64,000 bases of DNA from Caprella mutica. Lineage: Eukaryota; Arthropoda; Malacostraca; Amphipoda; Caprellidae. Location: positions 372,001-436,000 of the forward strand of contig CANNZV010000503.1 of NCBI GenBank assembly GCA_947561585.1, read 5' to 3'. Positions 1-12,100 of this stretch are shown here, one piece after another. Within the stretch, counting starts at the first letter, position 1. Every line of letters starts with the position of its first letter. A model generated the notes under the pieces. That model saw only the letters and a program-made list of their open reading frames with translations. It did not search any database and was not told the DNA's origin. The position numbers were made by a program, and so were the translations under genes.

Positions 1-11
1 TTCAAATGGCA
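1..11 (+). CDS. Gene A exon 1, last 11 nt
   Basis: The bases encode the Ser-Asn-Gly end of exon 1 and one extra nucleotide, followed directly by a GTGAGT donor at position 12. The same tail ends exon 1 of genes C and D. Confidence 0.75.
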
Positions 12-1903
12 GTGAGTATAATCTCCTATGATTCTGCAAATAAAATAATCTGTAACAGTTTAGTTGATGTAATTATCGAAAATTTTGAAAGTGATTATAT
101 GATCCGACTAATATTTCTTTATATTAAAGATCATCACTATTAATTAGTATTACGATAATTAATACATAATTATAAATCCTGGAAATAAACTATTTCCTAA
201 TATTAATTACATTTCTATTGAAATATGGAGAAGTTTTGAAAGAGAATTGATAAAAAAATATCTCAATCATATAAATTAGCGTTCCTTTCTTGATATCTTC
301 CATAACTAAAATATTTCATTGAAATACTTTATCTATTTTCAATGAAATAAACCTATCTTTGCAGATGAATGTGTGATATCAGGCTTGAACAAAGGACTCC
401 CTGCTTTTGAAGCAACTTTCTCCTTCCAACCAAGAAGCTATCCGATTGGCAACTTCAATGTGGCTCTCAATAAACCAGTAACCTGTTCGTCAGAAATGAC
501 CCCTGACCAAGATTACATATTGTGAGTTATATGTTAATTATTTAGTTATTATCACTCAAGAACACTAACTCTTATCACAGAAATCATATGAGTATTATAG
601 GTATGTAATATACACATATGAATAGAAAATGATTGATATCAATTTAAGATTGCATCAATATCAGAATTTCAACACACACATTCCTTCAGATTTAAAATAT
701 ACATATGATATACAAACTATTTTTCGAAATAAAAATGTATCAGAATTATAAAATATGCGTGTTATTAAACACAAAAAGCCTTTCCCGCTCCTATACCTCG
801 AACACTCGAATTTGAATGTTATTTACTCCTAATATTCCATTAACTTTTAATAAAACATAGAGCTTTTACTCTGTAATATTGCTATTGGGACATAATTTGT
901 GTTATGTCGTGAAATATCAATAAATGTGTGATATAATCATTTATATTTATAATCATATTCGACGTGATTGAATTCGATTTATTTCATGCACAGTCATACT
1001 TATTGGAAAGGGTTGAATAGTTGCATAGATATGAAAAGTTAAAACAAGATATTTGGAAGCCAAGGGATCCACATTGATCAACATAATCTCGGACATTCCA
1101 TTTTGGGATTTTTTCATATATTCAAAATGTACCATTAAATATAATCTATTACAGTACTTGCGACAGAGCTACCGATGGCGTGACAAATAACGCGAAACAT
1201 TTCTTCGAGTCCGGAAGCTTAGACGAGAACCCCTGGATGGTCATTGATTTGGGAAAGCACTACTCGATTGACAAAATTGAGTACCTACCAAGAATAAATC
1301 ATATAAGCGCTCATGTGCGGGCTGGTGGAGTTACAGTGAGTATATCTGTTTTCTTATACTTTTCAATTATTATTATTATTATTGTTATGATTATTTATCC
1401 CTAATGAATTTAAATAATCGATCTATATTGTGAAGAGTGATAAATTTATTATTATTATTTAGAAGGGTCATAGATTCATGATTAATATTGTGAAGGTTCA
1501 ATAATTTCATTTATTTCCAAGAAGACTCCATTCTTATATTTCATAATTAACAAAACACAAATTTTATTATAATTCCTATTAAAATTATGATTAATTAACT
1601 TATACCTACCCATCCAAATTTATATTCAAGTTAATATATTTTCTGATTTCTTTTCTATGATAGTTCTACATGGGATCTGTTGAAGTTTCGGATGGCAAAT
1701 TCAAAGAAAATGGTTACGAACAGATTCATTACTACGCAGGTCCATACGGAGATCCGCTCATTGGTTCAAACTACTTCATGGAGTTCAACCTACCTTCTCC
1801 CAAGTGCGGTAGATTCTTCGCCATGGCTAAGGAAGGAACCTACACTAGTGACACCAGGCTGCTGGAACTAACTGAAGTCAGAGTCTATTCAGTAATCCCC
1901 TGA
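1..1903 (+). CDS. Lectin-like gene A (5' partial): secreted PAN-like + F5/8C/F-type-lectin-like protein
   Basis: Exons at 1-11 (end of exon 1 only), 365-521, 1155-1335 and 1664-1903, joined by GT-AG introns with the same phases as the complete paralogues B, C and D. The visible part covers about residues 84-278 of a 278-aa family. Exon 2 holds the end of the Cys-rich N-terminal module and the NFNVALNK strand that opens the F5/8C-like fold. Exon 3 holds CDRATDG, NPW-(x)3-DLGKHYSI and the PRIN loop. Exon 4 holds the closing strands LPSPKCGRFF and LTEVRVYSVIP before a TGA. Family knowledge: such domains bind carbohydrate, often fucose, outside the cell. Inference: an extracellular lectin, possibly defensive. 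The gene converges on gene B. The start codon and signal peptide lie left of the window. No frameshift or stop is seen. Confidence 0.85.
365..521 (+). CDS. Gene A exon 2
   Basis: 157 nt between a GCAG acceptor and a GTGAGT donor, entering in phase 1 and leaving in phase 2. It encodes ECVISGLNKGLPAFEATF, then PRSYPIGNFNVALNKPVTC. The Cys in ECVIS probably closes the N-terminal module, and NVALNK starts the F5/8C-like domain. Confidence 0.88.
1155..1335 (+). CDS. Gene A exon 3 (core of the lectin-like domain)
   Basis: 181 nt between a TACAG acceptor and a GTGAGT donor, leaving in phase 0. It encodes CDRATDG, then NPWMVIDLGKHYSIDKIEYL and PRINHISAHVRAGGVT. The NPW and DLG residues are the classic core of F5/8C and F-type lectin folds. 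The loop after PRIN differs from that in B, C and D. Confidence 0.9.
1664..1903 (+). CDS. Gene A exon 4 (C-terminus)
   Basis: 240 nt from a TAG acceptor to TGA. It encodes FYMGSVEVSDGKFKENGYEQ, a variable loop with GPYGDPLIGSNYFM, then PKCGRFFAMAKEGTY and the final strand TEVRVYSVIP. Its length equals that of exon 4 in the other three copies. Confidence 0.9.
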   Translation, partial: FYMGSVEVSDGKFKENGYEQIHYYAGPYGDPLIGSNYFMEFNLPSPKCGRFFAMAKEGTYTSDTRLLELTEVRVYSVIP

Positions 1904-2280
1904 AGTGAAGGGAATATACCATGAGGATAATGATTAAATTGATTAACAAAAGAATCAGTCATCTATTCGTAACCAAAGCTGGAACGTATACATTGAAACA
2001 CATAATTGTTGAGCAAGAAATTTTCGTATGCTCATAAAAAAAATTATACCATAATGAATTTTATTATTCATATATCCTTCATTCTTCTCTTCTTCAAGTA
2101 AAATAATTAAATTAGAAGAATATAATCATATAAGCAGTATCTATTAGTGGTAAATATATTTACAAATTTTTCACTTTATGTTTCTAGATATGATCGTCAA
2201 GCAAAATGTAATTTATCGATTTTTAAATTTAGAAATTGAGATATACTATATCTGAAAAATATTTGAAGATGTTTGCACTC

Positions 2281-2470
2281 ACCGATATAAAAATAATATT
2301 ACCTTTTTGCACGTGTGAACTGGTTTATCGTCAATGAACAAAACTTATTGTAATTAGATATACAGAATAATTTAGGATGAGCTACAAAACTTCATTAGCA
2401 ATTTATCGCAAACTAATTATACGTAATTAGTAACGTAAATACGTTCTCAGAGTAAATTATTCTTCAACTC
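2281..2470 (+). promoter_or_regulatory. Conserved noncoding block 3' of gene A
   Basis: A segment with GCACGTGTGAACTGG, CGTCAATGAACAAAACTTA, GATGAGCTACAAAACTT and TACGTAATTAGTAACG recurs in nearly the same form downstream of B and C, with a short part downstream of D. It is better kept than its surroundings. An enhancer or other 3' control element is possible but not shown. Confidence 0.4.
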
Positions 2471-3039
2471 AAAACATCGAATACTTTTACTTTTTGAAAT
2501 ATAACTTAGTAATATCTTGATATGATATTATTATTGAAATAAATAAAAAAAATTTCAGGAAATACTATTTAATTATAGCTCAAACCTTATTATTGGCATA
2601 CATATCATTATACAGTAAATTCGAATGATTAAAAATCGTTTCATTTTCCTTCATAGTGTATAGATAAACTAAATTTAAAGCACAGCAAATATTTGGTTAT
2701 TGTTAGTCATCAAATATATGACATTAATTACTAATTATAAAAAGTAGTTACTACGTGTACATGGCATACAATTTAAAAAAAATTAAACACGCTTCAATGA
2801 TATTTCATGACAATCTGTAGTTATGTAACGGGATTCATTTTGTGAAACTCACAGTAAAACTACATAATAACCAATAATATATTCATATAATCGACAAAAT
2901 ATTTATTAATTTGATACAAGAGAGGTTTATAGTACTCCATTTAGATCGCAGAGATCATTTATTTGATAGTTATCATATTTAAGATTTCAATCGAAATGTA
3001 ACTTGGCACCACCAATTGAAAAGCTATAGTGGGGCGATA

Positions 3040-3486
3040 AGAAATTGTGAGGGGAGCTCTTCTTAATCCTCTTTGGCCGCACAATAACTTTCCCTTCTTA
3101 ATCTTGTATGTCCCCTCCATAACTTTTTTTAATCTTCTATGTCCCCTCCATAACTTTTTTTAATCTTCTATGCCCCCACCATAACTTCTCTCACTTTAAC
3201 TACTATTGCCCCACCATAACTTTCCATTCTTAATCTACTATAACCCCACCATAACTTCTCTTTCTTAATCTTCTATGGCCCCACTCTAACTTTCCCCTCT
3301 TAAATCTACAATGGCCCTACCATAACTTTTCATTGTTAATCTTCTATGGCACCAACATAACTTTCCCTTCTTAATCTTCTATGGTCCCACTATAACTTTC
3401 CTTTCTCAATTTTCTATGGCCCCACTATAACTTCCCCTCTTAATCTTCTATGGCCCCACCATAACTTTCCATTGTTAATCTTCCAT
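3040..3486 (+). repeat. 35-bp pyrimidine-rich minisatellite, unit A
   Basis: About 12 degenerate copies of a 35-bp unit built from CCATAACTTTCCCTTCTTAA and TCTTCTATGGCCCCA. The left end (about 3031-3090) is a degenerate copy in the inverted direction. The array lies 1.1 kb past the gene A stop, at the position where unit B has its array. Confidence 0.75.
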
Positions 3487-3599
3487 ACATAATTTCCAGT
3501 TTCCTAAAAGATAATAACTTTTATCCGATAATGGAGAACTGATTAGGGATTATCTAAAGTTACTGTTGATGTAAGATTAATCGATATTTAAATATATCG

Positions 3600-4380
3600 G
3601 CCATCTTGAATGAAACAAAATTTTACATAATTGCTAATAGTAACTTTTGTAATAATTTTTGTTAATTTTGAATGTGGTCATTTGAATTAATTGAGTAAAT
3701 AACGATATAATTACAACATATCTTATTCTATTTACCTATAATTCTTACGAATTTTCATATCAATAAACTACTTATTTCTATCCTACTTACTTAACACTAC
3801 TTCTTACTGTTTGATTTAATAATTGAAAGAAAAATAGTATGGTCAATCAATTGTCAAATAAACTAGCAGTAAAAATAAACCTTATCATATTTTCTTCTGA
3901 TGCAAACAGCTTTACAAAGTATACTCTCATGGTTTCCGCTTCCTTATTATTATATGATATAAATTAAATACTTTGTTCGAAACTCGGCATGTGTCTTCAT
4001 CAAATTTCTTCATTTTCCATTCTGTCGTTCAAAGGAAAAGTACGACACAGGAATTCATATGATAACTGGCTGAAATCCCATTATTTTAAAGTCACTGAAT
4101 TTATGTCAGTAAGCAACAATGATGAATTATGATTTTCACGTGATATTTAAATTCCCATAAGAGTATTTTTACTATATTAAAAAAACAATTGAAATTATTC
4201 ATGTTTATTGCACAATATTCTTTAATATAATCTTGTTAATACTTCATGTAATACTTTAATTTAAAAAAAAAACTTTTCAGGCGCGTTGACTAAAATTATA
4301 TTGTAGGTCAAAATTAATTTCGTTTATCCAGTCGTCTATTTAATATCATACGAATAGTGAACATTGCTTATTCAATTATA
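3600..4380. other. AT-rich stretch, no feature recognised
   Basis: Beyond the end of the duplicated flank of gene A. I see only poly-A/T runs and no coding pattern. Confidence 0.4.
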
Positions 4381-5130
4381 TCAAAAAAAAATAGTGAATG
4401 AATAAACGATAGAGCTGAATAAGAACATACCAACCTTTGATATTTTAGTTGAATAAATAGAACACTGTATCAATTAATATAATAGCTGCAATCATGATAA
4501 CAGAAAATAGAATATTCATTTTTAATGACAATGCTAGAATTGGAATGCAATAGCAAATACCAGTTTAAATTTTGAAAAGTATATAATGTAATAAAATGAT
4601 TAAATAATTTAATAGAGGGTTTAATGTCCAAAAGTCATACCACTGATGTCAAAACGAAATTAAATACAAGGGACTGGAAGAAGCAGTCAGAAAAGAAAGT
4701 GGTTCAGCGAAGACAGTCACCTACCACCATCGGTGAATGAATTGGTTTCTCCACTGGTTAGATATTGCACCAGTAACAATTATTGTGAGTGTCTACTCCA
4801 CCGTGGCTATGGAAATGCTCTCTTTCAGAAAAAGTTAGATTTCTGTAGGAAATCCTGTGAATGCAAAAACTAACATTTCTCCAGCAAAGGTCGTTCGTAC
4901 TTCATAGTCGTTTGCGTTAACCCTTAAAAGACTGACTGAGGTGTTTGAGCTCGACAAACCAAGTTCATTCAATATAATAACACTATTTCCATCAATATTG
5001 GGTAAATGAAATTTTGCCCAGTACAATAATATGATAAAAGCTATGAACTGACAAAAAATCGTATAATTCGAGCAGCCGGTTTCCTAAATATCATTGTGTA
5101 GAGAAACCTCTCAAATTTTGTAAGTCAAAT
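4381..5130 (-). pseudogene. Exon-like block 1, decayed, unknown membrane-type protein
   Basis: Two minus-strand segments recur with similar order and orientation at 9,216-10,420. The upstream one (about 5060-4835) is open and reads FIAFIILLYWAKF, then NSVIILNELGLSSSN and TTFAGEMLVFAFTGFP. The downstream one (about 4518-4381) encodes a hydrophobic stretch, MNILFSVIMIAAIILI, but a one-base shift breaks it relative to the second block. A dispersed repeat sits between them (4,612-4,740). I do not recognise the family. Confidence 0.3.
4612..4740 (+). repeat. Dispersed repeat, copy 1
   Basis: GGGTTTAATGTC followed by ACAAGGGACTGGAAGAAGCA and GTCAG recurs at 42,448-42,560 with a few differences. 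It is probably a transposon fragment of unknown class. Confidence 0.5.
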
Positions 5131-5159
5131 TAGGGTTGAGTTCATGGACAATTGACATA

Positions 5160-7080
5160 GATGCGTATATATTAAATAAAATTCTAGAGTTTTGAGATTA
5201 TTTTGAAACAAGTATTATTAATGAAGTTATTAAAGTTTTAAATATGGAAAAGTGCTATGATACATCCAGGCAATTAAATAATATAATAAGTATATATTAT
5301 GATTAGATAATAAATATATGTTATTATGAACATAGAATACAATGACTGAAATAATGAATATGTTACAATCTCAATTTCTGTTTTTTTTCCATTGTGTGCT
5401 CTTGCTCACCACACAAATCGTTGTTTGCTGTGAATAATTATATAATCCTCCTAATTCGTATAATAATATTGTTTTGCCCGAGAAGTTTTATGTGAAACTT
5501 AGTATGAGCTGGAGTATTCTGTACTACATTTAATGTTACTGCTGTGTCATATTTTTTTGTATTAAATAAATATTATCATTATTATAATGGGCATATAATG
5601 CAGAGACTGAAATAATGAATATGTTAGAATGAGTATATAGCAATTTGTTTATTCAAGCAAAAACCTAGTACAGTTCAATAATACAGTAACTAAGAAGATG
5701 AATATGATATAATATGCATATAGTACAGTGACTGAGCAAATGAATAGGTTAAGATAAACTTATCTTGAATCTTATTTGAGGGATTGAGATCTTTTTTTAA
5801 TAAGTATTCATTATCCAAAATAAATATGTAATAATGAGCATAAAGTACAGTGACTGAGTAAATGAATACAATACAGTGAATAAGGAATAATAAGACACTG
5901 AATTAGATCTGTTGTGCCGCTGCACAATGTGATATCTGCATGGATAAATAAGCTGTAGTTCATTTATTGCGAGAGTATGTCGCATCTGCTCAGAGACATT
6001 ATTCCAGCGGCAAAATTCATGCCTCATATAATGTCTCGCTGAGAATTACGCCTATAGAATTTCTCAAGATGTTTTCTACGAGATATTCTGCTTGCAGTTT
6101 TTATTATTTTCTATTGTTATGTGATATCCTCGTGACCGAATGGAATGTAATGCCATACTCTCTAGCTGACGATCTCTATATTTATGCAGTGCGTGAAATG
6201 ATTTAAGTATATGGTAATTAAAATAATCCCCACAGTTTATTTCTAGATGTCCAGGCAATAAAAACAAATGATGCTTGTCAGCCAACTTGTTACTTTTAAT
6301 GACAAATGTTAATGCGCTTCATTATAATCATTCTTTTCACTAATGTGTTTAACATAGTGATAATAATGGTAGATATATTTAGCTCTGTGTTAGTCATTAC
6401 ATTATTTCAAATTCTACTCTTTATTTTGTCCTTTTATTGTTTTATCATTCTATTTAGTTCTTTTTAGTACATTATTATTGTGAACTTACAATGAGAAATT
6501 TAATTTATTAAATGAATGTTTTTTACTTGACTTTAAGTATATTTTTAATTGATTTTTGAATTGATTTTTGTTTCATATTAAGAAATATTGAATTATTCAT
6601 TAACAAATAAGTTAATGGATATTGAAGGGAAGTGTAGAAAATGTTCCATATCTAATCTATTCTGAAATAATAAGAAGGTATTTTTTTTTGGATCTACATG
6701 ATATATATTTGCAAAAGTGTTGAGTTCACATAGAATGACTTAAAATTAACGATATGTCAAATATATTGATTACATTGTTATATAAATCAAACATAAATCA
6801 TAAGACTCAATTTCCATTTATGTATCTTTTGTAGTTTCACCTTCTGAATTGTGATAAATTGTGGCAGTACCTAGAGTCACCATTTGCCAGTCCTGTCACA
6901 AACACACCATTTGTCATCAACAAAATTTAACAGCTGAGTCCGTCACAATTCACCGTCACGTGCATCTGTTGACCAAACTAGTGTGTTTTTGGTACAGAAT
7001 AACACAAATATTTCACACAAACTTGACTAGTATAATAATTATTTACGTTTATTAATATGAACAGTGATATAAGGATGAAA
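5160..7080. other. AT-rich stretch, no feature recognised
   Basis: About 5,900-6,290 is less AT-rich and has a 79-codon open frame, but it begins with TTG rather than ATG and resembles nothing I know. Confidence 0.35.
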
Positions 7081-7794
7081 AATGAATAAAAAGGTGAATT
7101 AAATTTTGTGTCACTCAATGTAAACAAAAATGAATAACTAACAATACAATAAAAAATTAAACATAAACATAAATTAGATAACTAACAATAGAATAAGAAT
7201 TTCAATATAAATAAAAATTAAATAACTAACAATACAATAAAAATTTTATTATAAATAAATATTAAATAACTAACAATACAATAAAAATTTCTTTATAAAT
7301 ACAAATTAAATAACTGACAATACAATAAAAAATTTAACATAAATAAATTGTATATTTTTTAGTTTTACTGTTTATGTATTTTGTGGGCTTAAATAAATAA
7401 ATAAATAAAATAACTAACAAAACAATACAAATTTTAATATAAATAAAAATTAAATAACTAACAATACAATAAAAAATTGAATATAAATATACATTAAATA
7501 ACTAACAATACAATAAAAAATTGAATATAAATATACATTAAATAACTAACAATACAATAAAAAATTGAATATAAATAAACATTAAATAACTAACAATACA
7601 ATAAAAAATTGAATATAGATAAACATTAAATAACTAACAATACAATACAAATTTTAATATAAATAAAAATTAAATAACTAACAATACAATAAAAATTTTA
7701 ATATAAATAAAAATTAAATAACTTACAAAACAATAAAAATTTCAATATACTGTATATAAAAATTAAATAACTAAACAATACAATAAAAATTTCA

Positions 7795-8372
7795 GAGCAA
7801 GTAAATATAACGGACCAAGTAAAGATAACGGACCAGAAAACTTTATTCTAACTTTAGTAATTTTTTTTTATTATTTGAAAGAATTGATAAAAAAACGTAA
7901 TACATTTTGAAGTTGTTAAGCAAGAGTATTAAAAAATGGAAAAAAAAACTTCTGCTTAAATCCTTTACTGTGGTATCTATGATTCCAAAATTTATATTCT
8001 TATTCCAATTATTAGTCAAATATTTAATAATTTAACCTAGTAAAAATAACGGACCAGAATTTAACCTAGTAAAGATAACGGACCAGAATTTAACCTAGTA
8101 AAGATAACGGACCAGAATTTAACCTAGTATAGATAACGGACCAGAATTTAACCTAGTAAAGATAACGGACCAGAATTTAACCTAGTAAAGATAACGGACC
8201 AGAATTGAAGCTAGTAAAGATAACGGACCAGAATTTAACCTAGTAAAGATAACGGACCAGAATTTAACCTAGTATAGATAACAGACCAGAATTTAACCTA
8301 GTAAAGATAACGGACCAGAATTTAACCAAGTAAAGATAACGGACTGTGGTCCGTTATAATCTTTACTTGCTC
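7795..8372. mobile_element. TIR element with internal 29-bp tandem repeats and a 9-bp target duplication
   Basis: Starts GAGCAAGTAAATATAACGG and ends with the inverted CCGTTATAATCTTTACTTGC. About 11 copies of a 29-bp unit (AACCTAGTAAAGATAACGG + ACCAGAATTT) fill 8,030-8,345, and each unit repeats the terminal motif AAGTAAAGATAACGGACCA. AAAATTTCA stands directly before the left end and again after the right end, once one extra C is counted in the element. It interrupts the 44-bp satellite and has no coding capacity. Confidence 0.75.
8030..8345 (+). repeat. 29-bp tandem array inside the TIR element
   Basis: About 11 near-identical units with GATAACGGACCAGAATTTAA. They differ at few bases, so the array looks young. 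Confidence 0.85.
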
Positions 8373-8545
8373 CAAAATTTCATTATAATTAAAAATTAAA
8401 TAACTAACAATACAATAAAAATTTCATTATAATTAGAAATTAAATAACTAACAATACAATAAAAATTTCATTATAATTAGAAATTAAATAACTAACAATA
8501 CAATAAAGATTTCGATATAAATAAAAATTAAATAACTAACAATAC

Positions 8546-9215
8546 GATAAAAAAAATTTCCAATTAGTTTTTCAGAGCTATATGTTTTTTTTTCAACTTG
8601 CATTTTCGTTCATTTTTATGCTTCTAATTTGTGCCAGTGAACAATTGAAACAAGCTAAAAATGTTCCATTTAAAACACATCATAATATATGCGTCCTTTA
8701 TTAATTCTGTTTATTAGTAATGACGCAATGTCTGTTATGATGTCATATCTCATTTATATTATTCATAACTGTTGCCAGGAACGGAAATGTAATATTTTTC
8801 TGTGATTTAAATAGAGAATATATTCCAATAAAATTGACTTAAAATATCACTTGAAATAGTTTGTTGTGAAAGTTTGGATATACTTTTTGTCAATAACAAT
8901 TTGTTTTGTAATGTAACTTCTCCATTTATTAAATTAATACGAATGAATATTTCATTTTCTATTCAAATAGAAGATTTGCACTCCTTATTCATTGAATAAT
9001 AAATAATCCTAATGATGATGTATGGGCTTTATTCAATTCATTAACCATAGCGCAATATTAGGCAGGTGGCAAGTCTAATTATATTCGTAAAATTCTCTGA
9101 TTTATTCACTAATTTTCTATATATATATTTGGCATAGTTGAATAACAAATTATTAAGTGATAATTAGAATCTCTTTACTTAATTATTTGTTAATCAATTA
9201 TGCCACAATTTTATA
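8546..9215. other. AT-rich stretch, no feature recognised
   Basis: No open frame, tandem repeat or inverted repeat that I can support. Confidence 0.35.
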
Positions 9216-10425
9216 TTAAAATTTAATTAATAAATAAATGATAGAGCTTAATAAAAATACCAACCTTTGACATTTTACGTAAACAAAATGATTATAATAC
9301 ATCTCAGTAATTATTATACCAGCTGCAATTATTGTAATAGAAAACGATAAAACCATATTGAAAATAAATATTTTCCTGAAACAAAAATACTTTGCAATAA
9401 ATGTTGAAAAATAAGCCATATTCTCACTAAAAATATCGAATGATATTTTCTTTACACTAGGGAATCAAATTTAACTATTCCAGATTCTATTCATTTTTAT
9501 GGACATTTTTTACTTAAATGTGAAATGTGGCAAATAGATAAATATTTTGTGTAAGGTAGAAAAAAAAGAGACTATTATGTTTCAATTAAAAAACTGCAAG
9601 AATAATTTTCGTATTATAATCATACAATACTATTTTTTTCCATTCATAGTACAATTTCAGTAATTTATTTTCTTATTAACATAACATCGTTAGGATACAA
9701 CTACTGTGGCATTTCTTTTTTTACTGTCTATAATAATTATTAGCTTCTTTCATATATCTGTGCAATGAATCATATTACCTAGCAATTCTAGACTACATAA
9801 TGTATGAAATCAATCAGTCGAATTCGAATTATGTATCTGTAAATTGGACACTTAATAGCATGTCTCGTCGCAAAATGAATAATCCATATATGACAAAATG
9901 TAAAAGCAGTCGCTGTGTATGGAATTAAGAGCGTGGACACAATTAGATTGAGGTGATTAGTCACTGTCGAGCATTACCATAATTAACACCAGATCTATCA
10001 GCTTCACCATTACTAATCAGTTGGCTCACTTTTCCAGCAGACCTTTTTATTTGGTAATCTCGTATTATCAGATTTACAATAAATGATTCAACTATAGGAT
10101 CCATACTTCTTTCCATATTTCACTTGCACATTAATCTCAATTTAGAAAAAAATTCAAATTGACTATTGAACTAACATTGAGAACTCAAGCAATTTTAACC
10201 CTTATAAAAGACTGACTGTGAAGTTTGAGCTCGACAAAACGAATTCATTCAATATATTAACACTATTTCTATCAATCATGGGTTAATAAAATTTTGCACA
10301 GTGCATTTATATGATAAAAGCTCTGAATTGACAAAAACTCATATAATTCGAGCAGCGGGTTTCCTAAATATCAACGTTTAAAGAATCCTCTAAAATTTTG
10401 TCAGTCCAATTAGGGTAAATATATT
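9216..10425 (-). pseudogene. Exon-like block 2, decayed copy of block 1
   Basis: The downstream segment (9,419-9,216) stays open: two hydrophobic stretches (MVLSFSITIIAAGIIIT and LVFLLSSIIYLLIKF) before a stop. The upstream segment (10,310-10,190), matching 5,030-4,910, has in-frame stops after AKFY and VSLL. So each block has one open and one broken part. Both segments resemble membrane-protein exons of unknown family. Confidence 0.3.
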
Positions 10426-10429
10426 TTTT

Positions 10430-12098
10430 TTTCAAGTAAACTGTAGTTATAATGTGAGTATGTCAGGTTTATGATTTCAAGAATAGTGAGTCAATGTAGT
10501 CCATCCTCTTCTTTTGAATGACAATTCCCATTTAATATTCTGACTAAGTAGATCTCTTTTAAAAGATTCTACAGCGCGTAGTAACTGATTTTCTACTCAC
10601 CTGAAGGCTCTAACTAACGTAGTTTCTACACACTCCTTTCTCTGAAATATTGGAGGAGAACTCACCTCATCAGTTATTCTCGTTAGTTTCTACGGGCTTA
10701 ACGTATTCGAAGAAGTTTAATCACTGTAATTTCTTGACATGAGGAGTTTCTGGTAGCCATCAGACTCAGATTGAGAAGGTGAAGTTGCAGACGATGATAG
10801 AGAAACTTTCTAATGTAGTCGACGTTCATCATCCAATCGGTGATAGAGCTTATAGGTGTAGGAAAAGTTCACAGTCACTTTAGTCAATTAATGATAATGA
10901 AGAAAAGGACAACTTTATAGCATTTGTGACTCTAATAGTTATTTTTTCTAATAGTCTACTTAAAAAAATATAAACAGGTAGATGAAGATCATAAACATCG
11001 ATGAATTGCCTGAATAATGAAAATATTTTATATGAAAAATGATAAGAAAAAAGGTGTATAATCGCATATATGTACATGTATAATAAGACAATACACATAT
11101 ATCCAAATCACAACATTTAAGAGCCAATTGACGCTATATCTTCACCACAGATAGCTTAATGGGAGAGCTTTTGCGATGTTCTTATTACCAATCAAGGGTC
11201 ACAAAAAATATTATTGCTCTAAAAGTGACTTCATTCTTCAGAATCAGTATAAATCACAACTACGAATCAACGCACTACAGTAGAGGAATGTTTGAAATTT
11301 TATTTCAACGCATAATTGCACTCTCCATAATTTATGGGATGGTATGCCTCATGTATCTTATCAAAATATAATGAACAAGCACAATGTTGTCAACTTAAGA
11401 CGTAAATATGGATCCCATTGATAAACTCGTGAATAATAAATAGAAATTGCTTTAAACCAGTTACAGGTATGTATTTACAAATACAGTTACAAAGTAATCT
11501 ATAAATAAAAAATAAAAATAAATTCCTTTGGTTTTTCCTTTGGTATGGTTTGGAATAATATGAAGTCAGATTTGATGTGTATTATTTAGTATTCATCTTC
11601 AAATTAGTTTGATTGATTGAAATGAACAATAAGTTTTATATGAAAGAGACTGATTGGTTGCTATCTGGCCCCCAAAGACCAGATGTCACCTAAGAAGGGA
11701 AAAAACTAGATATCGATTTAAAACTGTTAACTGAAATCAATTAACATTTTGCAAATAAATCAACTATTTAAATATCATGTTCTCTTTTAATTACCATCAA
11801 ACATACAGTTATCGAATCTTTCTTTTTACCTAAATTCAAATGAGTTATCAACACACATTTCAGAAAATGAAATTTTGCAATGCTGTGAATTTACCGTGCG
11901 GTGAATTTACCGCATGATGAATAATTGAGGAGCTGTGAGCTAACCATGTGCTGAAGTGAGTGCGAGAACTTTCGGGCGATAAATTGATTCGTGGTGAACT
12001 TACTTAGCTGTAATCATGGCAAATGTCAAGGCAAAATGGTTATTATTTTAAATAATAAGGGTTATTTAGCTCTATAGAATTAATATATGTTATTTGTT
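10430..12098. other. Gene-poor stretch
   Basis: About 10,490-10,870 is less AT-rich, and a GTGAGT donor-like site follows TTCAG on the minus strand near 10,610, but stops break every frame. GTGAATTTACCG-type motifs repeat at 11,890-11,925. Nothing else is seen. Confidence 0.3.
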
Positions 12099-12100
12099 TA

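Larger units (their letters stand above)
7085..8545 (+). repeat. 44-bp AT-rich satellite, split by an inserted element
   Basis: Degenerate units of about 43-44 bp, each with AAATAACTAACAATACAATA followed by AAAATTTCAATATAAAT. The array runs 7,085-7,794 and resumes at 8,373-8,545 in the same orientation, so the part at 7,795-8,372 is an insertion. Confidence 0.85.

Noticed and set aside
5967..6206. 79-codon plus-strand frame in a less AT-rich patch
   Set aside because: It begins with TTG, has no splice signals and no recognisable domain.
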